This document shows, piece by piece, positions 40,202 to 49,087 of a stretch of 49,087 bases of DNA. Numbering within the stretch: the first letter of the stretch is position 1; the number at the start of each line of letters is the position of its first letter. The notes beneath the pieces were generated by a model, which was not told the DNA's origin, searched no databases, and saw nothing but the letters and a program-made list of their open reading frames with translations. The translations under genes and the position numbers were made by a program. Origin of the DNA: Gnetum montanum (lineage: Eukaryota; Streptophyta; Gnetopsida; Gnetales; Gnetaceae); assembly GCA_015680685.1 (NCBI GenBank), contig MNCI01033354.1:1333439-1382525 (forward strand). Reading direction: 5' to 3'.

Positions 40202-41159
40202 TGATAAAGTGTCATTAGTCAATGCGTCAACTAGACCACGTATATGCGGCCACGTCGATGCGGCCCCGTTGACATAGCCTCCCATGCGTCGACGTGGCCC
40301 CGTTTATGCAGAGTCTATTTCAGCTTATAAATAAGAGGGCCTTCCACCTCATTTAGTCATCTTTTAGTCAGTTGTAGCAAAGCTCTTGCAGTTTGTTCCT
40401 GCAGGAGATAGAATATTTTCTAAGTGCCCACAGTAGGTGTAAGAAAAGTGACTGGCAGTTTATTCCCATAGGTGATAGAATATTTTCCAAGTGCTCGTAG
40501 TAGGTGTAAGAAAAGTGATTGGCTCTTTATTCGAGCATTGATGTATCTGAGCCCATTGGCATGACGACAATAAAGATGAACTCTTCAAGCATTCGTTGCA
40601 GCATTTGGACTTAGTCATTTAATGCGTTCAATAGCTTAATATTTATATGCTTTGATAATTACTTAAGTTTCTCTTATTATTAGTTTAATCGCTATCATTC
40701 ATTCATAGCTCATAGAAACCACAAGTACGACCATCTTGAACGCAAATCCAACACTTGGTAACCTAGGGATGCTTAACGTCTGGTAGCCCAATAGTGTTTA
40801 GGGGATGCTCAGAACGTGCCCGGAAGATGGGATCAGATACTTATGCTATGAATAGTTAAGATATAGATTAGGATAATTGTAGATTAGATAATATTTCATG
40901 TCTTACTTTTCATACCTTAATTAGACTCCAAAAGATAAAGTAAAAACTATAAAAAATTAGTTTCCTCAATCTCACTTAAGCATTGCCAAGTAGATACTCA
41001 CAAGTAAGGTTGAGAAGTCAATGACCATTCTAACAAAGGGTTTTGCTAGTTAGAGGTCTGGTGTATGTTAAGTGCTTACAGTCTACGGAATTCGACTGAG
41101 TCATGTGTGAATGCCCATGATTCGCATGGTTGGGCATAGGGGTACCTATCCGCTCATCA
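40202..41159 (+). repeat. 3' LTR of element 3, with internal 67-base duplication
   Basis: It begins TGATAAAGTGTCATTAG and ends CCGCTCATCA, pairing with 28938-29822. U3 again has CCACGTATATGCGGCCACG and GCGTCGACGTGGCCCC words, and the TATA is CTTATAAATAAG near 40324. The segment 40389-40455 is a diverged second version of 40456-40522; the latter matches the 5' LTR. This accounts for most of the 73-base length difference between the two LTRs. Confidence 0.93.
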
Positions 41160-43010
41160 ACAACCCAGGTACTGATACCGCACAAAGTGTTTGAAAAAGG
41201 AACAAAAACACATGACAAAGGTGGGCATTCTAATCATAATTGCGATCGAGGAAAAGACCACTAAAGAGAAGGTAGTAGACACTGTCATGATGGTGGTTCT
41301 CCTTCTTCTTCACCTTCATCGTCTCCTTCACCCTCTCCTTCCATGTCCAGATGTAGCCATAGAGAAACAGATCGTGAGGATAAGGGTAAACAAAGTGGAA
41401 GTCATAGACGAGACAACCAAGATAGAGGACAAGGGCACTCTAGGGAATCACACCATAGAAGAAGGGAGAGTAGGGAACTGCGTAGGCACCATAAACACTA
41501 TGAACGAGATGATCATGATGAATCCCTACTCACTACATGAAGCATGCTAGATATAACTGAGATTGTAAGAGTTCCAACAAGGCACCAAAAAGATAGTAGG
41601 ATCAAAAGGTTAGACATGAATAACATCTCACGATTTGAAGGGGGTTATAACGCTGATCCTCAAAATCACTTACAAGCATTTCACGATATGTGTGCCTTGC
41701 AAAACATAGAAAATGAATGGAAAAAACTAAAGTTGTTCCCATGGACACTAATAAAAGAAGCTGAAAGCTGGTACTAGTCCTTAGAATTGGAATCCATTCG
41801 TAGGTGGAGTACTATGCTAGAATTGTTCAATGATAAGTACCAAACGTACTTTTGGGTGTCTAACTTGCGAAAGCAAATCCAAGGATGGAAAAAAGGAAAT
41901 CATGAACCATTGTATGCTATCATGGGCCATTATTATGAACTTCTACATTGTTGTCTTGGCCATGGTTATTTGTAGTGGGATCAACTATGCCATCTCGTAG
42001 ATGAGCTTAGGCATGAAATGAGAAGAACCCTTGGGACTTATGCCCAAGGGAGGTTATCTGAGCTTAGGTCCCATCAAATTCATAAGCTACTAGAGCAAGT
42101 AGCTAAGGAATAAGGTGAGGTACAAAAAAGAGAGAGTGCAGAGGAATATCACCAAGATCCTTCCCTCCAAAAGAAGGAAGTAAGATTTTGTGAGGATGAG
42201 GAAGAGTCACCACTCAAAGAGATGGTGAATAGGAAAACCTTTCCTATCCAAAAGTTAGCATTAGAAGTATCGACAAAGGTAGACCAAATGTGGGACTCCT
42301 TGGATAGTAGATTTCAAACTGTGCTAAAAGTAGTAGAGGAGTCTAGAGAGCGAGGTAGGGATCACGACAAAAGGAAAAAGAGAGAAGCAGAAAATGCACG
42401 TAACAAGGGTAAGGGTAAAGTTTCTATTATTGAAGAGGTTGTGGACTCAGAAAAAGATTATGATAGTGGATGTGAGATCTGTCAATATGCCCATCCTAAG
42501 GGATGCTACCCTATGATATCCCATTTGCAAGAGTTTGGGATGTATGCACTTAATCCATGTTTAAACAAATGGCAAACATCCCGATGGTTACCTTATCCCC
42601 AAGGTAACCCAAGGTAGTTCCATCAACCTTTAACGTATTATCCAAGTGGAACTCCACCATAACCAATTAAGCAACATCAATAGTGGTAGAACCTACAATC
42701 ATGGGAAATCCCACCACCAAGGCAACAATATCCTTACCGGCAACCTGATCCATATGGATACTACGTGCAACATCCAATCTCTCCACGTGACTCTGTTGGT
42801 CACGTTACTCCCCAGCATCACTACCAAGCCTGTGAGTACTATAGGACTTCCTCTCCTAGGTGCGGCATTCCACAAGTATACCATCCTTCCAATCTGGCCG
42901 CATCTCTCCCACCAATAGTTCCATTACCACCTGCTCTAGCAATGCAAGGTGAAATCCCTGCTTAGCCATAGCAACACAATGCCACAAGGGTTGTTAATCC
43001 TCAACCTACG
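41160..43010 (+). pseudogene. gag relic of element 2, right of the nested insertion
   Basis: The capsid frame includes an Arg/His/Asp-rich stretch 41343-41540 (RCSHRETDREDKGKQSGSHR), then DESLLTT, IKRLDMNNISRFEGGYNADP, QNHLQAFHDMCALQNI, LFPWTLIKEAESWY, SIRRWSTMLELFNDKYQTY and HYYELLHCCLGHGYL, the gag core. A Lys/Glu-rich coiled segment runs from 42222 and the zinc-knuckle-like CEICQYAHPKGCYP lies near 42473-42515. The tail is Pro/Gln-rich to about 43010. It holds together in one frame for long stretches; stops are mostly TAG or TAA at Gln positions. Confidence 0.85.
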
Positions 43011-43169
43011 TTTGGCTCTGAAAACCATACGAAGAAAAGATTTTTCTTCAGAACCAACAGTCCAACCAAGCCTTTGCAACCCCAAGTGGCTAAGTCTTTG
43101 GACACCTCCATAACAACTAAAGCTTCAGAGCCCCCTTCAAACTTAACATTACATTGAACGCATACGATC

Positions 43170-43703
43170 ATGTTAACACATGCCATTATTGATTGGATCA
43201 AATTTGGCCACCTTCTGAGGAAATTCTCTGATCTTGGGAGTCCCCTAATATACCTACAAATTGCTGGGAATGAGCCATGCAAAGCTCTTTTGGATTCAAA
43301 TTTCGATGTCAACCTAATATCCCAAGAAATGTATAAGGCCTGGAACCTACCCCCATTAAAAAATAGCAATGTCCATTTAGAGTTAGTCGACCAGTCCATC
43401 ACTGTTCCCTTGGGATTAGTGGAGGACATTGTTACCATTGTTTGTGGGTGGTCGTATCTAGCTAACTTCCTAGTGATTCAAGTGAATAATAGTAAGGGGG
43501 ACTTCCCAATCATAATAGGAAGGGAATGGCTAAGCACTATCGATGCATGCCTAGGTATTTATGATCTTTTCCTAGAAATATCTAAGAAAAACACTTTTGG
43601 AAAGATCAAGAAGAAAAAGGTTCCATGCATCACATATAGTGACACAGAGTGCAATTGTGTGCAGAGATCATGGGCTGTGCAAAGTTTAACATTGCCTGCA
43701 TGA
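43170..43703 (+). pseudogene. aspartic protease relic of element 2
   Basis: The longest intact pol stretch of the window. It reads LIYLQIAGNEPCKALLDSNF then DVNLISQEMYKAWNLPPLKN, VDQSITVPLGLVEDIVTIVC, FLVIQVNNSKGDFPIIIGRE and WLSTIDACLGIYDLFLEISK. The active-site triplet D-S-G is D-S-N here, while element 3 keeps D-S-G, so this copy could not have been active in its present form. A Lys-rich tail leads to the RT linker. Confidence 0.85.
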
Positions 43704-43778
43704 AATTAGTGTGCACAAACGATCAACATAAAAAGGTGCCTGTATGTAGTAACCACAAGACAAGAAGACACCTGGTGG

Positions 43779-45080
43779 TTGATAGCTAATCAAGAAAGAA
43801 GCTCACTTCTATGCATGGAACTAACTGAGGGTTTGACTTGCGCTTATATAGATAGCATTGATGCATTAGAGCAAGTCCACCATCAACTTCCCAGTCCTAA
43901 CTTAGAAAACATCAATTGGGGGAAGTTGGAAATTCCCAACAAATTTAAACAAGAGCCCCTGGAGATAAAACCATTGCCCACCGATATGGAATACATGTTT
44001 CTTAAGAATGGAAAACTGGTAATCATCAACACAAGACTTGCTCTACAACAAAAATAAATTCTACTCAAGGTAATAAACAAGTGGTCAAAAGCCTTTGCCT
44101 GGTCATATCTGGAATTAACTATAATAGATCCTAGGATATGCTAGCATAAGATTTACACTGAATCCTCCATGAAGCCTTGAAAACAACCACAGAGGCGAAT
44201 GAACCCAAAGTTGAAGCAAGTAGTAAAAGAAGAAATCGAATAGCTTCTAAAGGCTGGGTTCATATACCCCATTGCTGATAGCGAATGGGTTAGCCCCTTA
44301 GTAATCATGCCTAAAAAGGGAGGCAAATGGAGGGTGTGTATAGATTTTAGGTTGCTAAACATGGCAACATTCAACGATCACTTTTCGTTTCCATTTGTTG
44401 ACCAAGTCTTGGACACAATCGTAGGGCATTGCTATTATAGTTTTCTGGATGGCTATACCAAATACAAATAGCCCCAGAAGACCAAGCCAAAACTACCTTT
44501 ACCAGTGCTTGTGGAATGTTTGCATATAAAAAAATGTTGTTTTCCTTGTGCAATGCCCTTATCATGTTTCAATGCTTAGTTCTAAGCATATTCCAGTAGT
44601 AGATAGGAAATGGTGTGGAAGTCTTTATGGATGACTTCTCCACTTACGGAGCCAGTTTTGATCAAAACTTGGATCGGAGAGAGCAAGTTCTAAAAAGATG
44701 TGTAGAAACTAATCTAAGGCTCAACTGCAAAAAAGCCATTTAATGGTCCAAGAAGGTGTAGTACTTGGGCATAAAATTTCACATGCAGGGATAGAGGTAG
44801 ATCCTAAGAAAATCAAAGTCATCCAAGGAATTACCTATCAACTGGAAACTGTCAAAGACATTCGGTCATTCCTTAGACACACTGGCTACCATAGAAGATT
44901 CATAGAGAACTTTTCAAAGATTTCCAAGCCATTGGTAGAGCTAACGAAAAAGGACATACCCTTCAAGTGGACTAGGGAATGCAAACTAGCTTTCCAAACT
45001 TTGAAGCAAAAGCTAGTAGAAACACCCATTCTACAAGCTCCTGACTGGTTCAAACCATTCCATGTCATGACTGATGCATC
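43779..45080 (+). pseudogene. reverse transcriptase relic of element 2 (FMDD)
   Basis: The linker and fingers run from 43779 (LEIPNKFKQEPLEIKPLPTD). Palm blocks include WVSPLVIMPKKGGKWRVCID, FRLLNMATFNDHFSFPFVDQ, HCYYSFLDGYTKYK and, after small deletions near 44460, FMDD at 44624-44635 in VFMDDFSTYG. The thumb is open from 44743: HKISHAGIEVDPKKIKVIQG, RSFLRHTGYHRRFIENFSKI. Most differences from element 3 are substitutions; two short indels near 44460 and 44725 break the frame. Confidence 0.88.
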
Positions 45081-45480
45081 CAACTATGCCTTAGGAGCTG
45101 TACTTACATAGTTAGATGATCAAAAACGTCCTTATTACATCCACTGTGCAAGTAGAAGTATAGCTAGTGCACAACTTAACTACACTACTACAGAAAAAGA
45201 ATTAATGGATGTAGTGTTTGAACTAGAAAAATTTAGGCACTATGTATTGGGATACAAAGTATTCATACACACAGATCATAGTGCAATCTAGTTCCTCATG
45301 AATAAGCCAATGGTAAGCCCCCATATTATACAATGGCTAATAATCCTACAAGAGTTTGATCTAACGATGATCGATCGTAAAGGCACTGAGAACGTAGTTG
45401 CCGATCATTTATCTCGGTTGCATTGGGATAGCAAAGAGGACAAGTTTCCTATTTTTGATCACTTCCCTGATGAGTTCCTC
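45060..45480 (+). pseudogene. RNase H relic of element 2
   Basis: HVMTDASNYALGAVLT (Asp), a TAG, then RPYYIHCASRSIASAQLNYT, TTEKELMDVVFELEKF (Glu), GYKVFIHTDHSAI (Asp), a TAG where element 3 has Arg, FLMNKPMVSPHIIQWLIILQ and GTENVVADHLSRLHWD (last Asp). All four catalytic positions are preserved, unlike element 3. Two in-frame stops prevent expression as one protein. Confidence 0.88.
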
Positions 45481-45599
45481 TTTGTTGGTGTAGTGAATAA
45501 CCAATCATCGACAGGGACAAATTGGTACAATAGCATTCTTACCTATCTCCTTACCCAAAAAACACCACAAGAGTTAGACCTTAAGAAGAAACAATAGTT

Positions 45600-46824
45600 T
45601 CTTCACAGAGCTAAGTACTTTATGGAGATCAATGGACAACTTTACAAAGTATGTCTTGATGGCTTGGTTCGATGGTATGTTCTCGATAGAGATCAACTAA
45701 GAGTTCTCCAAGATGCTCATAAGGGCCCTTGTGGGGGTCATTATGCAGGGAGATGAATGGCTATTAAGATCCTACTTGCAGGGTATTATTGGCCCACCTT
45801 GTTTTGGGACACACATCAATTCGTCCAATCGTGTGAGCGCTGTCAATGTGATGGAGGAATGACAGCTAGAATGGAGGGTCTGCAATAATGGATTCAACAA
45901 TTAGAACCCTTATACATTTGGGGAATTGATTTCATGGGGTCCATTACACCAATGTCCAATGGAAAAGCGTACATCATAGTTGTCATAGACTACTTAACAA
46001 AATGGGTTGAAGCAGCTACTGTTAAAGATTGCACCTCATCTACAGCTGCACGATTTGTCCAACAGCAAGTCATCAATAGGTTTGATGTGCCGCATGCACT
46101 CATCTCAAATAATGGTACACATTGTACAGGTGCAACTTTTTAGAAGTTAATGCAACGCTTAGGGGTTGAGCACAAATTGACTACACGATACCATCCCCAA
46201 GCAAACGGTCAAGCCAAGGTTACCAATAGGGAGATTACTAAGATACTGACTAGAACCATTAGTAAGTATAGGCGAGATTAGAGCACTAAATTGAATGATG
46301 TTCTTTGGGCATATAGCTCCACATGGAAACTCCCTGTAGGCTACTCTCCCTACGAGTTAGTGTATGGAAAACTTCCAACACTCCCTATCCACACTAAGCT
46401 CCATACACCAACCACGACATGTGACCTCAACCTTGACCTTGATCTAGCACAAAAACAAAGGTTGATGACTCTTAACTTGCTAGATGAGAACTAATTAGTT
46501 GTTCTGTCATCTAATGAGTTGCACAAGGCATTTAATAAACAACGTCATGACCTAAAAATTAAGAAAGTTAAGTATCAACCCAGAGATAATGTTCTCTATT
46601 GGAACCCCACACATGTGTCACAATGGACCAAATTTCAAACACTGTGGGAAAGACCTTACATTATCTATGGAAATTTTCCTTCAGGAGCCATGACCATATA
46701 CAAACTTGAGAGCCTAGATAAGAGATTGTTAGTCAATGTGCAACAAACAAAACCTTTCCATGAGTTTAGGACAGCTAGAACATATGCTACCTCTGTATGT
46801 GGGCAACCTTGCTCATTGTTTTAG
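45600..46824 (+). pseudogene. integrase relic of element 2, full length
   Basis: The zinc-binding domain LQDAHKGPCGGHYAGR...YYWPTLFWD...SCERCQCDGG has both His and both Cys. The core starts IWGIDFMGSITPMSNGKAYI with the first Asp. The second catalytic Asp is replaced in ALISNNGTHC (family ISDNG). The Glu block reads YHPQANGQAKVTNREITKIL. The C-terminal domain continues DVLWAYSSTWKLPVGYSPYE, LVYGKLPTLPIHTK, KVKYQPRDNVLYWNPTHVSQ and TLWERPYIIYGNFP to a stop at 46824. Stops occur at TAG 46141 and near 46278. This copy shows what element 3 lost by deletion. Confidence 0.88.
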
Positions 46825-48734
46825 ATCTCCTACTTCCAACTTAGTCATGGGGGAGATGGACACCTCTGCTAATCGTTGAAGGCCCTCAGTTCTTTCTAAG
46901 TTTTTGTTTTACACATTTTTGTTTTATACCATCATTCATATTTTTACCATTTCTTTGTGTGATTACTCTATTTTGTTTTATTCATCACCTAATAAGTGTT
47001 CATGATGGTGGCATGAATAATATCATATTGATTGCTAATGTTTGGATTTTACCTTTGAAGTATGATGTTGATATTAAGGTATGGTTCTTTTGATTAAACT
47101 GGCAATGAGTCCATGATGTTCGAGCATCCATAAAATCCTATGGTCTCCCTTGGCTTGGAACTGTACAGTCCCTTTCTCTAATAAAACTATTAAGGAATTG
47201 GTGGTTAAGTATTTCTTAGACTAAGGAAAGACTCAAAGGATGCAAAGGGTGTGACTCCAAGGGGATTCTATGCATTTGTATTGGCTATTCTCTTGAGTGC
47301 TTCAATGCTTTTTGCTTGGGTTTTCTGCCATTCTGACCATTCATCAAATCACTAGAAGCTGATTACATAAAAATACATCTTTGCATGGTGTGGTTCTCAC
47401 GTGAAAAACACAAAAAAAAATAGTGAGAATTCAAAGCACACCCCTTAGACACAACAATGAACTTGGGCTACATGCATTGGTTATGGCACTGGAAAGACAT
47501 GTTACCCATGCCTAAAGGTTCCCTCTAACTAAGGTCCCTTCTCACTTCCTAGTTCTCCATCTCGCTCTCCTCGGAATGGTGGTGACTTTTTGTAGAGGCA
47601 TTCTTGTTGCTTCAAGGGGATGGGCTGGTCAAATGTGTTGATGCGAGGTCACTGAATGTGGATTGTTGAGCCTGGATTTGGAATGAGTTCTACTCGGTCA
47701 CATTAACCCTGAAACACACAAGGGACTTTACACAACCTTGTTCTTGGGTTTCCATTCCATTCTCTACTCTCCACATTTCTTTTTCATTTCTCACCTCATT
47801 GCCAAATTTATCATTAGTCTGTATCTTGGTTGATGCGTTGTTCTTCCTTGGTAATTTCTTATGGGTAAGTTTTTAACTCTTGCTTCCAATTGACATTCCT
47901 AGAGCCTACAGACTCTTTGGTTTGTGGATCTCTCAAGGCACTAAAGGCATGAGCCTACTTTGGGGAGGACCCACTGGCATTCCTTTTTGATGCATTTGTT
48001 AACTTCTTTTCCTTAAACATTTCCTATAATCAACAATTTTTTGTTTCATCCCCATCCATGACATCTATTTTCCTTGTGTTACCATTGTTACTTTTTCTCC
48101 ATCTTTCTTATTCCTTATCTTTTTCCATCCTATCGCTACTGGAGGTTCGCTCTTAGTCATGGGGGGCCTTGACACAATTTTTTCAATTTTTCCTAACCCC
48201 TGCACCTTAGGTAGTCACCAGTGTTAAATCTATAGAATCAGTATCTACCATAACCACAACTTAGCCAATGCACTTTACATCGAGGCAAGGTATCAATTGC
48301 ATTATGATTTATCTACCTCGCTCATTTGTGACTGTGCAAATGACGATCATATAACGTTGGATTGGGCTTGGAGGAAACACTCAGGATGGACCAGAACTGG
48401 AACGTTTACGAAAGGAGCAAGATTGGTGGCATGGCTATGGACAAACAATGAAAGGCGAAATATTGGCATCGGTAGCAACACGTATTATTCTTTTCTCTCT
48501 TCCTCCTTCTTCTCTTCCAGCTACCAAATAAGGTTGGATGTCATTTATGTACAGTGTTCACTTTTGTGGTCATGAACACTAATGCATTCATGCATTGTAT
48601 TGTTGATCCATTCACTGGGCACGTTGAGTCAGTCAACCCATTCCACCATTAATGGTCATTCAGTTAATAATTCCATACCTTCTCAATATTTTGTAAGGAA
48701 CTCAAGGACAAGTTTTTATTTAGTCATGGGGGTA
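46825..48734 (+). other. 3' spacer of element 2 with repeated purine tracts
   Basis: Non-coding spacer. AGTCATGGGGG occurs at 46843-46853 just after pol, again at 48155-48165, and again at 48722-48732 where it is the terminal tract. The spacer aligns with the 35680-36811 part of element 3 up to the second tract; beyond it element 2 has only ~570 bases, so the extra ORF is absent. A 92-codon frame at 48297-48575 has no recognised motif. Confidence 0.65.
48722..48734 (+). promoter_or_regulatory. terminal polypurine tract of element 2
   Basis: AGTCATGGGGGTA abuts the 3' LTR start TGATGAACTG at 48735. It is preceded by the family context CAATATTTTGTAAGGAACTC and AAGTTTTTATTT. Confidence 0.85.
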
Positions 48735-49087
48735 TGATGAACTGTGATATCGCATATGCGATATCACGTCTGTGATATCGAATTGACCATGCGATGTCAG
48801 ATACCCAATATCATGGCCTGCCTCCTTGCCTATAAATAAGAGGAGGCACCCTTGGTTTCAACAGTTAGAAGTTAGTCCCTTAGCCAAACTCTTGCCATTT
48901 TTTCCTCCAGAGTTAGAATTATTTCTGCGTGCCCACAGTAGGAGTCATAGAGTGAATGGATCTTTATTCGAGCATTGTGTACCTGAGCACACTTTCTGTA
49001 CGGCAATAAAGACAAACTTTATGATAAACCTTGTAGCATATAGAATAGATTAATTAGCGATTAATTATTATTTAATGCTTTCTTAGT
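48735..49087 (+). repeat. 3' LTR of element 2, cut by the window end
   Basis: It begins TGATGAACTGTGATATCG and follows 27472 onward through a GATATC-rich U3, a TATA box CCTATAAATAAG near 48830, R text TTATTCGAGCATTGTGTACC near 48963 and the poly(A) signal GGCAATAAAGAC near 49003. Its U3 has an additional palindromic word (GATATCGCATATGCGATATC near 48746-48765) not present in the 5' partner. About 450 more bases would be expected beyond the window. Confidence 0.9.

Larger units (their letters stand above)
28938..41159 (+). mobile_element. Athila-like element 3, complete with both LTRs, nested in element 2
   Basis: The element has LTRs at 28938-29822 and 40202-41159, a primer site at 29824, gag (29967-32330), protease, RT, RNase H, a truncated integrase (to ~35660), a spacer with an internal U3-like promoter, an extra ORF (37073-39961) and a terminal purine tract at 40189-40201. 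Flanking bases are ATAAC (left) and ACAAC (right), a five-base duplication with one mismatch. Total length is 12.2 kb. LTRs differ by scattered substitutions and a 67-base duplication in the right one, so the insertion is not recent. Confidence 0.93.
27472..49087 (+). mobile_element. Athila-like element 2, split by element 3 and running past the window end
   Basis: 5' LTR 27472-28277, primer site 28279-28296 and gag start 28410-28937, then element 3 (28938-41159). The interior resumes at 41160 with gag, protease, RT, RNase H and integrase to 46824, a spacer, a purine tract and a 3' LTR from 48735. Joining across the nested insertion restores gag text like that of element 1 (about 27080), which proves the nesting. 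The left flank is ATGTT. Pol blocks are well preserved but carry stops and a few shifts. It lacks the extra post-pol ORF of element 3. Confidence 0.9.

Noticed and set aside
1-49087. tRNA, rRNA or other structural RNA genes
   Set aside because: None seen on either strand; the only tRNA-related sequences are short primer binding sites.

Overview
The window is nuclear DNA of a large, repeat-filled plant genome and holds no intact host gene. Every recognisable coding stretch is a decayed LTR retrotransposon, except one fragment of a host-type CCR4 deadenylase. The lineages seen (Athila/Tat-like Ty3/gypsy, an Ogre/Tat-type gag-protease, a copia pol piece), the deep nesting and the uniform decay fit a giant seed-plant genome. 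A gymnosperm is my guess, not something the sequence proves.

Layout. 1-5128 (+): a Ty3/gypsy gag-pol relic with the order gag, protease, archaeal-type RNase H, RT, degenerate RNase H, integrase; no LTRs are seen. 5129-8067: AT-rich sequence and an unrecognised broken frame behind a TATA-like box. 8068-13353 (+): a pol-less Athila-like element with gag, a tRNA-Asp-like primer site, a truncated 5' LTR, a full 3' LTR and a 960-base assembly gap. 13354-15315: nothing recognised beyond short repeats and one unassigned frame. 15316-18350 (-): an Ogre/Tat-type gag-protease relic without RT. 18427-23485 (-): an LTR element with ~500-base LTRs and an iMet-like primer site, carrying the CCR4-like fragment and a later solo LTR (19042-19912). 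23486-23993 (-): a copia protease/pre-integrase remnant.

23994-49087 is a nest of Athila-like elements that share LTR architecture. A minus-strand element (3' LTR 23994-24862) is interrupted by element 1 (5' LTR 25617-26413). Element 1 is split at 27471 by element 2 (5' LTR 27472-28277; 3' LTR from 48735 to beyond the window). Element 2 is split at 28937 by element 3 (28938-41159). Elements 2 and 3 keep recognisable gag, protease, RT, RNase H and integrase; element 3 also has a long post-pol ORF (37073-39961).

The most notable structures are: (i) an 11-base purine-tract motif placed three times in the 3' part of both elements 2 and 3; (ii) an internal U3-like promoter ahead of the extra ORF in element 3; (iii) U3 regions of related LTRs filled with unrelated palindromic repeat arrays; (iv) the CCR4-like sequence inside an LTR element; (v) an archaeal-type RNase H between protease and RT; (vi) reading frames broken mostly by C-to-T or G-to-A stops, as expected from long cytosine methylation.
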